From Candidatus Methanofastidiosum methylothiophilum (GTDB lineage: Archaea; Methanobacteriota_B; Thermococci; Methanofastidiosales; Methanofastidiosaceae), in the NCBI GenBank assembly GCA_001587575.1, contig LNJC01000001.1, forward strand, positions 1-47,863: a stretch of DNA of 47,863 bases. Direction: 5' to 3'. Position 1 is the first letter of the stretch. The number at the start of each line of letters is the position of its first letter. Under the pieces are notes generated by a model. That model ran no database searches. It saw nothing but the letters and a program-made list of their open reading frames with translations, and had not been told where the DNA came from. Position numbers and translations under genes: made by a program. This document shows positions 1 to 7,533 of this stretch, piece after piece.

Positions 1-206
1 ATTGTCCAAAATCTGAGTAAAAACGTGAAAATTTGAATTGGATTAGTGCAAACGGTCTAGAAATAAAATTAGAAACTAAAAAAGAGCGGTTAATCGTAAT
101 CCTCCATTATTTTAAACTAGAACCCAAATTAGTTAAATTTAGAATTCTTATTTTAATGCTCTAGTTAATTAAGAAAGCTTTTAACATCTAAAATCATATT
201 TATTTC

Positions 207-713
207 ATGTTTTCTGCCACTCTCGTTGAAAATAGGGCAATAATCGATGACCAAGACGCAGTAAGTAAGATCCACAGAAAAAGGGGATTTGGAGAGCTAA
301 TAGAAAAAAAGTTATACCTGACAGTCGTCGAAGCGCTTTACCTTTCTGAAAGGGGATTAATAAAAGTCATATCAGACAAAGAAGAACTCTCTTTTGAAGA
401 GCTATTAAAGATTGGAAGCAGTGAGCAGAATATCTTTGGAAAGTATGTTGTCTTTAAAGATCTAAAAGAAAAAGGATATCATGTAAAAACTGCATTCAAA
501 TATGGCTGCGCATTCCGTGTTTACAGGGGATCAATTGAAGAGGAGCATGCGGACTATATAATAGATGTATTCATGGAAGGGGAAAAGATTGATGCCAACA
601 TACTTGCTGCCCATGTCAGGATAGCCCATTCTGTTAAAAAAGACATGGTCTTTGCTTTTGTTGATTCAGACAATGATATTACATATTATCTTGTCAAAAG
701 AGTGACTTTTTAA
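207..713 (+). CDS. endA: tRNA-splicing endonuclease (EndA, alpha4-type)
   Basis: Archaeal tRNA intron endonuclease, which cuts bulge-helix-bulge motifs in precursor tRNAs. The C-terminal catalytic domain is clear: KYGCAFRVYRG with catalytic Tyr106, EEHADY with His114, and AHSVKKDMV with the catalytic Lys at 144 or 145. The N-terminal part (about residues 1-75) is the usual structural domain, including the VVEALYLSERG segment. At 168 residues it has the size of the small homotetrameric enzymes. A substrate, an intron-bearing tRNA-Met, lies at 15433-15528. The ATG at 207 is the only convincing start. It stands alone, followed by a toxin-antitoxin-like pair. Confidence 0.93.
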   Translation: MFSATLVENRAIIDDQDAVSKIHRKRGFGELIEKKLYLTVVEALYLSERGLIKVISDKEELSFEELLKIGSSEQNIFGKYVVFKDLKEKGYHVKTAFKYGCAFRVYRGSIEEEHADYIIDVFMEGEKIDANILAAHVRIAHSVKKDMVFAFVDSDNDITYYLVKRVTF

Positions 714-751
714 ACCAAAAATTTTATTAACAATTAAAATAAATCCTTTTT

Positions 752-973
752 ATGGGCTCAATAAGTCTAAATATTAGTAATAAATTATACCATAAATTTG
801 AGCTATTTTGTGAAAAACTGGGCACAACTCCTGACGAAGAGATTGAAACTTTTATTCTTTCAGTCCTAGATGACGATAAAGAAATTACTGACGAATATAA
901 GCAAAAATTGGACAATATACGAAAAGGTAAATTTATAAAAGTAAATAATTTTGCTGAACATTTCGGTCTTTAA
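752..973 (+). CDS. RelB-like antitoxin
   Basis: Small 73-residue protein with the layout of a type II antitoxin. The N-terminal half (SLNISNKLYHKFELFCEKLG) resembles a ribbon-helix-helix DNA-binding fold. The C-terminal half has the common toxin-wrapping tail, a charged helix followed by KGKFIKVNNFAEHFGL. The stop TAA at 971-973 is followed directly, in the same frame, by a RelE-like coding region. It probably represses its own promoter and neutralises that toxin, by analogy with RelBE-family modules. Confidence 0.7.
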   Translation: MGSISLNISNKLYHKFELFCEKLGTTPDEEIETFILSVLDDDKEITDEYKQKLDNIRKGKFIKVNNFAEHFGL

Positions 974-1024
974 ATCGACTTTTCTTTAGAGATACCTGAG
1001 CATTTAGAAGCAATTTTTAATAAA

Positions 1025-1243
1025 TTGTTAATTAAAGACAAACGTCAATTAGAAATCATTAACAAAAAGATACTTCAAATCATGTCAACTCCCTATCTTT
1101 TCAAACCTTTAAAAGGCGACATGAAAGGTGCTAGGAGAGTACACATATCAAAATCTTTTGTCTTAGTATATGCTATCGATGAGAAAAATAAAATAATAAG
1201 ATTGTTAGATTATGACCACCACGACAAAATTTATAGAAAATAA
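1025..1243 (+). CDS. RelE/YafQ-like toxin, start codon abnormal or lost
   Basis: The encoded sequence matches the RelE/YafQ mRNA-interferase family: FKPLKGDMKGARRVHIS, a VLVYAID strand and the terminal DYDHHDKIYRK with the usual late His and Tyr. Coding similarity starts before the first usable start codon. The frame is open from 974 and reads IDFSLEIPEHLEAIFNK, the typical first strand and helix of RelE, directly after the antitoxin stop, but has no ATG, GTG or TTG until TTG at 1025. Starting at 1025 would remove that strand and half the helix. The toxin is therefore probably inactivated, or uses an unusual start. The family call is firm; functionality is doubtful. Confidence 0.6.
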   Translation: MLIKDKRQLEIINKKILQIMSTPYLFKPLKGDMKGARRVHISKSFVLVYAIDEKNKIIRLLDYDHHDKIYRK

Positions 1244-1322
1244 CTATTAATGATTGTTAGGTGGTGATTTCTAACCAAAAATTTTAAAACATAAACTCAA
1301 GAAAACCATTTAGGTGAATTAT

Positions 1323-1481
1323 TTGAAGGTCATGAAGGAGCGATGTCTTCTATGCACTTGTTGTGCTTCTGTATGCCCAAATAACGGGATTGATATGACA
1401 GAAAATGAGATTATCTTTAATGAAAACTGCACAGAGTGCAAGATCTGTGTAAAGTCCTGTCCTGTGGGGGCGATTGAATGA
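1323..1481 (+). CDS. Two-cluster [4Fe-4S] ferredoxin
   Basis: Short ferredoxin of about 52 residues with two complete cluster motifs. Numbered from the ATG at 1332 these are C5-x2-C8-x2-C11-x3-C15-P and C33-x2-C36-x2-C39-x3-C43-P. I favour TTG 1323 as start because GGTGA at 1313-1317 is then 5 nt upstream; from the in-frame ATG at 1332 it would be 14 nt away. The stop codon (TGA 1479-1481) overlaps the ATG of the geranylgeranyl reductase gene (1478), so the two are translationally coupled. It is very likely the dedicated electron donor for that reductase. Confidence 0.9.
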   Translation: MKVMKERCLLCTCCASVCPNNGIDMTENEIIFNENCTECKICVKSCPVGAIE

Positions 1482-2656
1482 AGAACTATAAGTGTGATAT
1501 CCTAGTTGTCGGCGGAGGCCCTGCAGGAAGTAATGCTGCAAGATACGCAGCAAAGGGTGCAGACGTAATTATTATTGAAAAAAAGAAGGAAATCGGTGGG
1601 CCTGTACAGTGTGCCGAAGGAGTTTCTCAGGGGCTCTTTGAAAAACTTGAAATGAAACAGAGCGATAGATACGTTTCTACCAATATTGAATTTGTTAAAC
1701 TTATTTCTCCTAATGGAACTGTCATAAGGCTTGACGGTGAGAGGGTAAAGTACTGGAAGAGCGGAATGATTCTTGATAGAGAAGTTTTTGACAAGGCCAT
1801 CGCAAAGGAAGCTGCAAGAAACGGGGCAGACTTTTTGATGAAGACACGATTTGTTTCTGCAAAGAGAAATTCTAGCGGGGTAACAGTAAAAGCAAAACAG
1901 ATGAACGAAGATATTCAAATTGACGCCAAAGTTGTCATTGGTGCAGATGGACCTCCTTCTATAGTGGCAAAATCATTGGGAATGGATACAACTGTCCCAT
2001 TAAGATACCTTGAGTCTGGTATACAGTATTTAATGACGCCAATGGAAATTGAGCCGTGCATTGAGCTTTACTTTGGTGACTGCTATGCACCTGGTGGTTA
2101 CTCTTGGGTATTCCCAAAAGGAGATGACCAGGCAAACGTTGGGCTAGGTGTCCTACCAGTAAAGGCAAAGCAAACTGCCCAATACTACTTGGACAAGTTT
2201 ATCGAAAGACCCAGATTCAAAAAAGCAAAGATAGTTGAAGTAAATGGTGGTGCAATCCCGGTAAACGGCCCATTAAAAGAGCCATATATGGACAATCTAT
2301 TGCTAGCAGGAGATGCAGGAAGGTTTGTAAATCCCCTTACAGGTGGAGGTATTCATACTGCTATAATAACTGGAAAGCATGCTGGAGAGCTCGCAGCTGA
2401 AGCAATTGCCAAAGAAGATTATTCGGCTAATTTCTTGAAGAAATACAACGACATGTGGAAGCCAGACATCTATGACGAACTTGACAAGTGTCTTAAAGCT
2501 CAGGAAGCCTTCATGAAGCTAAATGAAAAAGATCTCGATGCTATCGCTGAAACATTAAAAGACCTAAAGCTTGAGACAATTTCTACAATAAGCGTCCTTA
2601 AGGCAATAGTTGCAAAGAATCCTGGTCTTCTATTGAAGCTTGGAAAGTTCATGTAA
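1478..2656 (+). CDS. Geranylgeranyl reductase (digeranylgeranylglycerophospholipid reductase)
   Basis: FAD-dependent reductase that saturates the isoprenoid chains of archaeal membrane lipids. At 392 residues it has the family length. It starts with a Rossmann FAD motif (VVGGGPAGSNAARYAA, closing with the acidic IIIEKK), followed by the family motif GPVQCAEGVS around residue 45 and the late FAD motif LLAGDAGRFVNPLTGGGIHTA. The 4-nt overlap with the ferredoxin gene upstream indicates co-transcription and a ferredoxin-driven reaction, as reported for some methanogen homologues. A T-rich run follows the stop. Confidence 0.92.
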   Translation: MKNYKCDILVVGGGPAGSNAARYAAKGADVIIIEKKKEIGGPVQCAEGVSQGLFEKLEMKQSDRYVSTNIEFVKLISPNGTVIRLDGERVKYWKSGMILDREVFDKAIAKEAARNGADFLMKTRFVSAKRNSSGVTVKAKQMNEDIQIDAKVVIGADGPPSIVAKSLGMDTTVPLRYLESGIQYLMTPMEIEPCIELYFGDCYAPGGYSWVFPKGDDQANVGLGVLPVKAKQTAQYYLDKFIERPRFKKAKIVEVNGGAIPVNGPLKEPYMDNLLLAGDAGRFVNPLTGGGIHTAIITGKHAGELAAEAIAKEDYSANFLKKYNDMWKPDIYDELDKCLKAQEAFMKLNEKDLDAIAETLKDLKLETISTISVLKAIVAKNPGLLLKLGKFM

Positions 2657-2692
2657 CTTTTTTATTTTATAATTTATACTTTTATTATTCGA
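2657..2692 (+). terminator. Oligo-T terminator after geranylgeranyl reductase
   Basis: Immediately after the stop at 2656 comes CTTTTTTATTTT and further T-rich sequence with no stable hairpin, the usual form of an archaeal intrinsic terminator. Confidence 0.45.
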
Positions 2693-2819
2693 CAATTCTC
2701 TTATTTTATATATACAACTACCGAAAAAGTTATATTCTTAAAAAATTTTTATTAATTGGATAATCTAAATTAGTTTTAAACAGGGAGATAAATATAAAAA
2801 AACGATAGCAATAGTTTTA

Positions 2820-3707
2820 ATGTTTGTTATGCTAGGTTCTATTTTTGTTTTTGCAACAGGTGCATCAACAACAATGCCGACATTTGAAGACCTTTTATCA
2901 TATCAACCACCGGGTGGAACTTCTGGCTGTACCAATAGTAGACTTTTGTATGAAGGCAGTGGAACTATACCTATGCTTGATGGAGATGCAAGTCCACAAC
3001 AGTTTACAGAGTCAGTACATGTAATAGTTAATAATAATCCTGCAGTTCATCAATGGACTATACCGTATAAGCCTCAATGCAATTATAGAGTAGAGGGGAG
3101 CGGAACAACTATTGGTGAGGGGAGCGGTCGTGTAATCTTATTGTTTGGAGAACAACAAGGGATTGTTATAGGTACCGTTTCTGGCACTGAAAGTGCTTCT
3201 TTCTATTGGAATCCTCAAAATGGTATACCTACAGGGGTTGGAATATCATGGATACCTAAATTGATAGAGGGCTATCCTGATGGAAATCCTTCTCTTCAAT
3301 ACTACTTCAAGATATACGAAGAGTGTCCATGCAGTCTGCCACCACTATACCCAAAAGTTGACATTGAACAATTCACAGTAACAGGCGGATCAACTATAAT
3401 AAGAGACGGAAAGATTTTATCGTCATTTGAAATCTCTCCGGGAACACAGCAGACATTCATCCAGGTTGAAAACAGAGGATTCTTCACACAAAATGAAGCC
3501 ATGATAAAGTTCATGGGACTGCCCAACGGTGTAACAGTAAATATTACTCCAGAAGCCCAGAAGATCAAAGCACACAATCTTGGAACATATTCTGCCATAT
3601 TCACCGTAGACCCTAATGTGCCATCAGGAACATACGATGTCACAATAGTAGCATACTCTTCAACTGGAACGTTTGATGTAATACAGTTTAAGTTTGTAGT
3701 TCCATAA
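2820..3707 (+). CDS. Exported beta-sandwich protein, start codon apparently damaged
   Basis: Predicted secreted protein of unknown function. The part from residue 180 on (PKVDIEQFTVTGG, ISPGTQQTFIQVENRGF, VPSGTYDVTIVAYSSTG) resembles the NEW3/CARDB-type beta-sandwich domains of archaeal surface proteins. The first 170 residues are unrecognised and include a CPC motif. The ATG at 2820 lies inside the signal peptide. The upstream frame encodes KKTIAIVL, a normal basic n-region, preceded by GGGAGA at 2783-2788 and the bases AT then seven A (2794-2802). A single lost G after that AT would restore ATG-AAA-AAA with ideal spacing. As it stands, translation must begin at 2820 with a weak signal. Confidence 0.6.
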   Translation: MFVMLGSIFVFATGASTTMPTFEDLLSYQPPGGTSGCTNSRLLYEGSGTIPMLDGDASPQQFTESVHVIVNNNPAVHQWTIPYKPQCNYRVEGSGTTIGEGSGRVILLFGEQQGIVIGTVSGTESASFYWNPQNGIPTGVGISWIPKLIEGYPDGNPSLQYYFKIYEECPCSLPPLYPKVDIEQFTVTGGSTIIRDGKILSSFEISPGTQQTFIQVENRGFFTQNEAMIKFMGLPNGVTVNITPEAQKIKAHNLGTYSAIFTVDPNVPSGTYDVTIVAYSSTGTFDVIQFKFVVP

Positions 3708-3731
3708 ATTTATTTTATTTTTAATTTATCT

Positions 3732-4346
3732 TTATTCTATAGCTTTTTTAGGTATTGTATATTTACAAGACTCTGCACCCATAGCCATGCACTCCACTTC
3801 ACGCACATCGTAGTCCTTACCAGTAGCCCACTTCATCATACCTCTCCAAAAACCGATAGGTGACCAGCATATACACTGATTTGATTTATGATTCCCACAG
3901 TAGAAACAGTCCTTAATTTCTATATTGAAGTATTCGTCAGTTTCAGTTAAGATGTGGGGCATCCCATAGAGATTCTCACTTTCCTTTAGGACCCTCTTTA
4001 GAATAAATCTAGACTTCCCTTCATCATTCATGAACTTAGTTGCAAACCCAGCAAGTCCAAAAAGAGCTGGCTTTGATTCAAGGGCATAGTCAAACGTTAA
4101 TTTTCCCCACCTCATAAGAAGGGGTCTTGCAGCCTTTTCACCAAATAGCTCAATAACAGCACCCATAGCTCCTTTGAATCTATCCATGTCAAGAGTTGGC
4201 GTGTCATCATCAGGAGGCGGATTTTCTATAAAGTCATTTAACTTTGCCTGGGTAAGAAGCATCCTTAAACCCTTCTCACCAAGCTGCTCTTCAACACTCT
4301 TAAATATTATATTCAAAAGAGAACCAGGTATCTTATAGTCACTCAT
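3732..4346 (-). CDS. V4R-domain protein (4-vinyl reductase-like)
   Basis: The C-terminal half matches the V4R/heme-NO-binding-like small-molecule domain: an FYCGNHKSNQCICWSPIGFWRG stretch, then the family hallmark ECMAMGAESCKYTIP at the end. Such proteins sense hydrophobic ligands or assist metal and bacteriochlorophyll enzymes; in archaea they are often stand-alone regulators. The Cys pairs (CFYC, CIC) could hold a metal. The ATG at 4346 is preferred over the TTG at 4355. It is a single gene, convergent with the exported protein, with only 24 nt between the two stop codons. The ligand cannot be told from sequence. Confidence 0.75.
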   Translation of the reverse strand: MSDYKIPGSLLNIIFKSVEEQLGEKGLRMLLTQAKLNDFIENPPPDDDTPTLDMDRFKGAMGAVIELFGEKAARPLLMRWGKLTFDYALESKPALFGLAGFATKFMNDEGKSRFILKRVLKESENLYGMPHILTETDEYFNIEIKDCFYCGNHKSNQCICWSPIGFWRGMMKWATGKDYDVREVECMAMGAESCKYTIPKKAIE

Positions 4347-4439
4347 AATATTCAATACCTTTAGGGTGAGAGGATATAAAAGATTTTAGATTATCCTCAA
4401 ATGGTAAAAATTAGTAATAAAAGAAAAGAAAAATATTAT

Positions 4440-4697
4440 TTATTTTCTAGTGCATGTTCTGCCGCAGTTTCTTATCTGTTGCTGTTGGGTGTTATTGTTT
4501 GGACATGTGCCTTCGCAGTTAGCTGGGTCACAGTCACCATCACAGTCTCCGTTGCAATTACCGTTCCCAACACAGTCCCCTGCATTTGGGCATGTTGTCG
4601 TGTCTTGCGTTGGCCCTCTAAATGAGAGGACTGCACCGATGCTTACCATTGCAATCAAGAAAATGACTGCAAGGCCTATTATGTAATTTCTCTTCAT
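4440..4697 (-). CDS. Small exported or membrane-anchored Cys-rich protein
   Basis: An 85-residue protein with a basic start (MKRNYIIG) and a hydrophobic segment at about residues 7-25 that serves as signal peptide or anchor. The mature part is dominated by Asn, Gly, Asp and Cys: CPNAGDCVGNGNC, then CDGDCDPANCEGTC, a QQQQ run, and NCGRTC. Ten Cys occur in about 60 residues, spaced like a disulfide- or metal-stabilised mini-domain; the Asp/Asn/Gly spacing also recalls calcium-binding loops. No family is recognised. Plus-strand frames over the same bases are low-complexity shadows. Confidence 0.6.
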   Translation of the reverse strand: MKRNYIIGLAVIFLIAMVSIGAVLSFRGPTQDTTTCPNAGDCVGNGNCNGDCDGDCDPANCEGTCPNNNTQQQQIRNCGRTCTRK

Positions 4698-4779
4698 AAT
4701 AATCGCCGTAATATTAAGAATAAGCAGTCAATATATAAGGGATTTCCGAGATTATTCCCAAATTAATCCCAATTATGGG

Positions 4780-5334
4780 CTATCTGGATAGCATCTTCCC
4801 TATGTTAAAGGCCCTTTCAAGGATTATCCTCTTTTCTAGTATAGCACCTTTTTCCCCAACTCCAGGTGCAAGCAATAGATCTGTGAGATTCATTTCTAGG
4901 TAACCTATACTCTTTTCAAATATCTCTACAGTTGCTAAAGCAGTCCTATCGTCATCCTCTTCAAAGGGGATCAAAACGACTGCTTGCTTACCCCTTATCT
5001 TATCCCTATTTTCCGGGCAGTTGAAGTATACAAATCTGTCAATAAATGCCTTCATTATGGCAGTTGGAGCGTACCAGTAGACAGGTGTCCCAAAAACAAG
5101 TATGTCAGAATCAATTATTTTTTGATAGAAGTTATTCATATCATCTTTTTTGGCACACTCTAATCCTTTCCAGCAGGCGTGGCAGCCATCACATTCTTTG
5201 ATATTAAAATCATTTAAGAAAATAGAATCAGTCTCTGCACCTTCGCTCTTTGCCCCTTCTAAAACTCTATTTACTAGAATGTGGGTGTTACCGTTCCTTC
5301 TGGGGCTTCCTATAATGCCTAAGACCTTTGCCAT
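4780..5334 (-). CDS. Iron-sulfur flavoprotein (NADPH-dependent FMN reductase family)
   Basis: Flavodoxin-fold protein with the FMN-binding start VLGIIGSPRRNGNTHILV and the second loop VFGTPVYWYAPTAIMKAFIDR. Around residue 50 it has the compact cysteine motif C-x2-C-x2-C-x4-C (CDGCHACWKGLEC) that defines archaeal iron-sulfur flavoproteins carrying one [4Fe-4S] cluster. These shuttle electrons between ferredoxin and acceptors. ATG 5334 is preferred over TTG 5343. It is the last gene of a three-gene minus-strand run behind the SplB-like radical SAM gene (12-nt gap), so it could feed electrons to that enzyme (inference). Confidence 0.88.
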   Translation of the reverse strand: MAKVLGIIGSPRRNGNTHILVNRVLEGAKSEGAETDSIFLNDFNIKECDGCHACWKGLECAKKDDMNNFYQKIIDSDILVFGTPVYWYAPTAIMKAFIDRFVYFNCPENRDKIRGKQAVVLIPFEEDDDRTALATVEIFEKSIGYLEMNLTDLLLAPGVGEKGAILEKRIILERAFNIGKMLSR

Positions 5335-5346
5335 AATAAACAATTT

Positions 5347-6234
5347 TCATTTGGCTTCTTTATTCTTTCTGTATGAGAACATCTTATCGTAGTGGTCAAC
5401 CCCATATTTTTTGACAAGCTTATTTGTAATTTTCCTAATACCTTTTGAATATTCTTTGTCACAATAGTCAGTTTGGTAGAGCGCTTCGTATTTAGGGATT
5501 AATGACTGGTCATAATCTTCCAAAAATTTTAATACACGCTGCCTTGTTTCTCCCTTGAAATTTAAGACATCAACTATAACATAGTCAACTTTTAATTCTG
5601 AGAACGTCTTTATCATCTCTTCTAAAGTTTCTTCATCATCGGAGATGTATGGGAGCACTGGAATGGCTGTAACCCCTACAGTTATCCCTGCTTCTTTTAA
5701 TTGTTTAATCGCATCAAGCCTCTTTTCAATTGAAGGAACCCTAGGCTCTATTTTGTCGCTAAGCGACTGGTCAAGAGTTGTTACAGTCATGCAGACATTA
5801 AGAAATCCTGTTTTAGAAATCTCTTCTAAGAGGTCAATATCCTTTAAGATGAGATCTGATTTTGTAGTGACTAGGAGTGCATTGTGGTGCTTCAAGAATA
5901 CCTCTAATACCTTTCTAGTATTTCCAAACTCTTTTTCTGCCGGTTGGTATGGATCAGAAACTGTAGAAACATTGACAGTGAGGTTCTTGTTCCACTTTTC
6001 TTTTGAAAATTCTCTATCAAGGGCTTCAGCCGCATTATCTTTAACTATAATCTTGTGAGAAAACTCTCCTGTAGGCATACCAAGGTACTCATGGGTATAT
6101 CTAGCATTGCAATATATGCAGTCATGCTCACAGCCCCTGTAGACATTGGATCCCCACCTAAATGGCAGAAACCAGACGTTAAGCCTGTGAAGCATCTTTT
6201 CTACTTCAACATGTTCGTAGACTACCTTTCCCAT
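5347..6234 (-). CDS. SplB-like radical SAM protein
   Basis: Radical SAM enzyme of the COG1533/spore photoproduct lyase-like group, 295 residues. The cluster motif is GCEHDCIYCNAR (C35-x3-C39-x2-C42), followed by VSTVSDPYQPAEK and LLVTTKSDLILKDIDLL, typical of the family. Its reaction is not established for archaeal members; DNA-lesion repair is one possibility because true SPL reverses thymine photoproducts. It starts 4 nt after the stop of the winged-helix AlkZ-like gene (6239), so the two are surely co-transcribed. The link with a nucleic-acid-binding neighbour supports a role in repair, but this is inference. Confidence 0.85.
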   Translation of the reverse strand: MGKVVYEHVEVEKMLHRLNVWFLPFRWGSNVYRGCEHDCIYCNARYTHEYLGMPTGEFSHKIIVKDNAAEALDREFSKEKWNKNLTVNVSTVSDPYQPAEKEFGNTRKVLEVFLKHHNALLVTTKSDLILKDIDLLEEISKTGFLNVCMTVTTLDQSLSDKIEPRVPSIEKRLDAIKQLKEAGITVGVTAIPVLPYISDDEETLEEMIKTFSELKVDYVIVDVLNFKGETRQRVLKFLEDYDQSLIPKYEALYQTDYCDKEYSKGIRKITNKLVKKYGVDHYDKMFSYRKNKEAK

Positions 6235-6238
6235 ATAC

Positions 6239-7402
6239 TCATCCGTCCATATCTTTTAGAGGCGCCATAAAACTGCCAACAGTTCTCTTATCAAGAGGGG
6301 CCATATCTTTGCATATTTTAAAGCTGGGTTCTTGACTGGAGATAAATTTTCCTATTTCTTTTGCCTTCTTCTCAATTTCTTTAATGATATGTCTCTCAAA
6401 TAGGAATACCTTGACTGTCGGGCTTGGCTTCTCTTCAAAGTCCCAGACACCGATTATTTTGCCATTATTAATAAATGTTGTCGTTGCATTCCCAGACCTA
6501 TCAAAAATATAGTTATAATGTTCTTTGTCAAGATACCTTTCCCTCTCCTTGTATCCCATTATATACGGGTCGAGATTGGGTAAAAGATTGATTTCCGGCT
6601 TATTATTTTCTTTCACATTTTTTAATAGATCCTTATCGTTAGAAGAAATGAGGTATTCCCCAAGACCAGAAATATTCACATAATCTATATCCTCTAAACT
6701 ATCAACTATACTCTTAACTTCAGTTTTTGGAAATCCTGCCCACCAAGCGATGTCAGTTAGAGTTACAGGCCCAAAAGAGGAGAGATACTGCCGCACCAAT
6801 TTTTTCCTTGCTTCTTCCTGGCTATATTGATTAATATTTACCTCAGGCAGGTACTTATCCATTCTATAATATGTATGGGCATTACTCTTCCACCCGGCCT
6901 TAGAAAGTCCTCTGACCAATATTCCAACATCGCACATATAGTTTATTATAGGCGACAAATTTATTTCTAGATTGAGCTCTTTTTTTATTTCACTTGCATT
7001 CATGCCTTTATTTCCTAAAAGAGAGAGGATAGCTTCTGAAGTATTCCTATATTCGCTTTCTGAGACTCCCATGAACTTGTAGTACTTTTCTGAATTAATC
7101 TGTATCGCTTCTTTAGTTGCAGAAAAGGCGATAGATACATTTTCCTTTGGGATGATGTGGACGGTCTTCCTAACACACCTGATCTTAACAAGCCTTTTTT
7201 CTATAATTTCTCTATCTAGGGAATCTTTGCTAAAATTGTTCATTCTGGTAAAAAGTGATAGATAAGGGGTACCTGCATTTGTTGCATGGAGGCCCCATAT
7301 GTCTTTTGTAACTTGGGCAACACTTTGAATTTTGGTATTTTCTGTAAGGTGCTGCTTTCTCAAAAGGAAACTGTTTATTTGGGATATTGAATATTCGGCC
7401 AT
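6239..7402 (-). CDS. Winged-helix DNA-binding protein, AlkZ/AlkX (YcaQ)-like
   Basis: Member of the HTH_42/COG3214 family (387 residues), which includes the DNA glycosylases AlkZ and YcaQ that unhook interstrand cross-links and remove bulky alkylpurines. Recognisable elements are the N-terminal ISQINSFLLRKQHL, then DIWGLHATNAGTPYLSLFTRM, and KIRCVRKTVHIIPKE. In AlkZ and YcaQ the loop after WGL carries catalytic Q-x-Q or Q-x-D; here it reads H39-A-T41, so the known catalytic Gln is missing. It may be a different enzyme or only a DNA-binding protein. It heads the operon with the SplB-like and flavoprotein genes. Confidence 0.82.
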   Translation of the reverse strand: MAEYSISQINSFLLRKQHLTENTKIQSVAQVTKDIWGLHATNAGTPYLSLFTRMNNFSKDSLDREIIEKRLVKIRCVRKTVHIIPKENVSIAFSATKEAIQINSEKYYKFMGVSESEYRNTSEAILSLLGNKGMNASEIKKELNLEINLSPIINYMCDVGILVRGLSKAGWKSNAHTYYRMDKYLPEVNINQYSQEEARKKLVRQYLSSFGPVTLTDIAWWAGFPKTEVKSIVDSLEDIDYVNISGLGEYLISSNDKDLLKNVKENNKPEINLLPNLDPYIMGYKERERYLDKEHYNYIFDRSGNATTTFINNGKIIGVWDFEEKPSPTVKVFLFERHIIKEIEKKAKEIGKFISSQEPSFKICKDMAPLDKRTVGSFMAPLKDMDG

Positions 7403-7533
7403 CTACCCTTATTTTGCCTTTACTAGTTTAATATGCTATCTATTTCTAATATTTAGTAGGTAAATTGAGTTTCCTTTTTCGATATATTTATATATGGGAT
7501 GAACTTCTTTTTATACACCTATAGGTGTTTATT

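Noticed and set aside
1..206. Possible gene or RNA at the left edge
   Set aside because: AT-rich, many stops in all frames, no tRNA-like pairing; treated as promoter and spacer sequence of endA.
1253..1280. Hairpin GTTAG-N10-CTAAC before the ferredoxin gene
   Set aside because: Only five base pairs with no T-run; too weak to call a terminator or riboswitch.
4401..4686. Plus-strand open frames over the Cys-rich gene
   Set aside because: They are antisense to a gene with signal peptide and Cys pattern; their own residues are low-complexity and have no motif.
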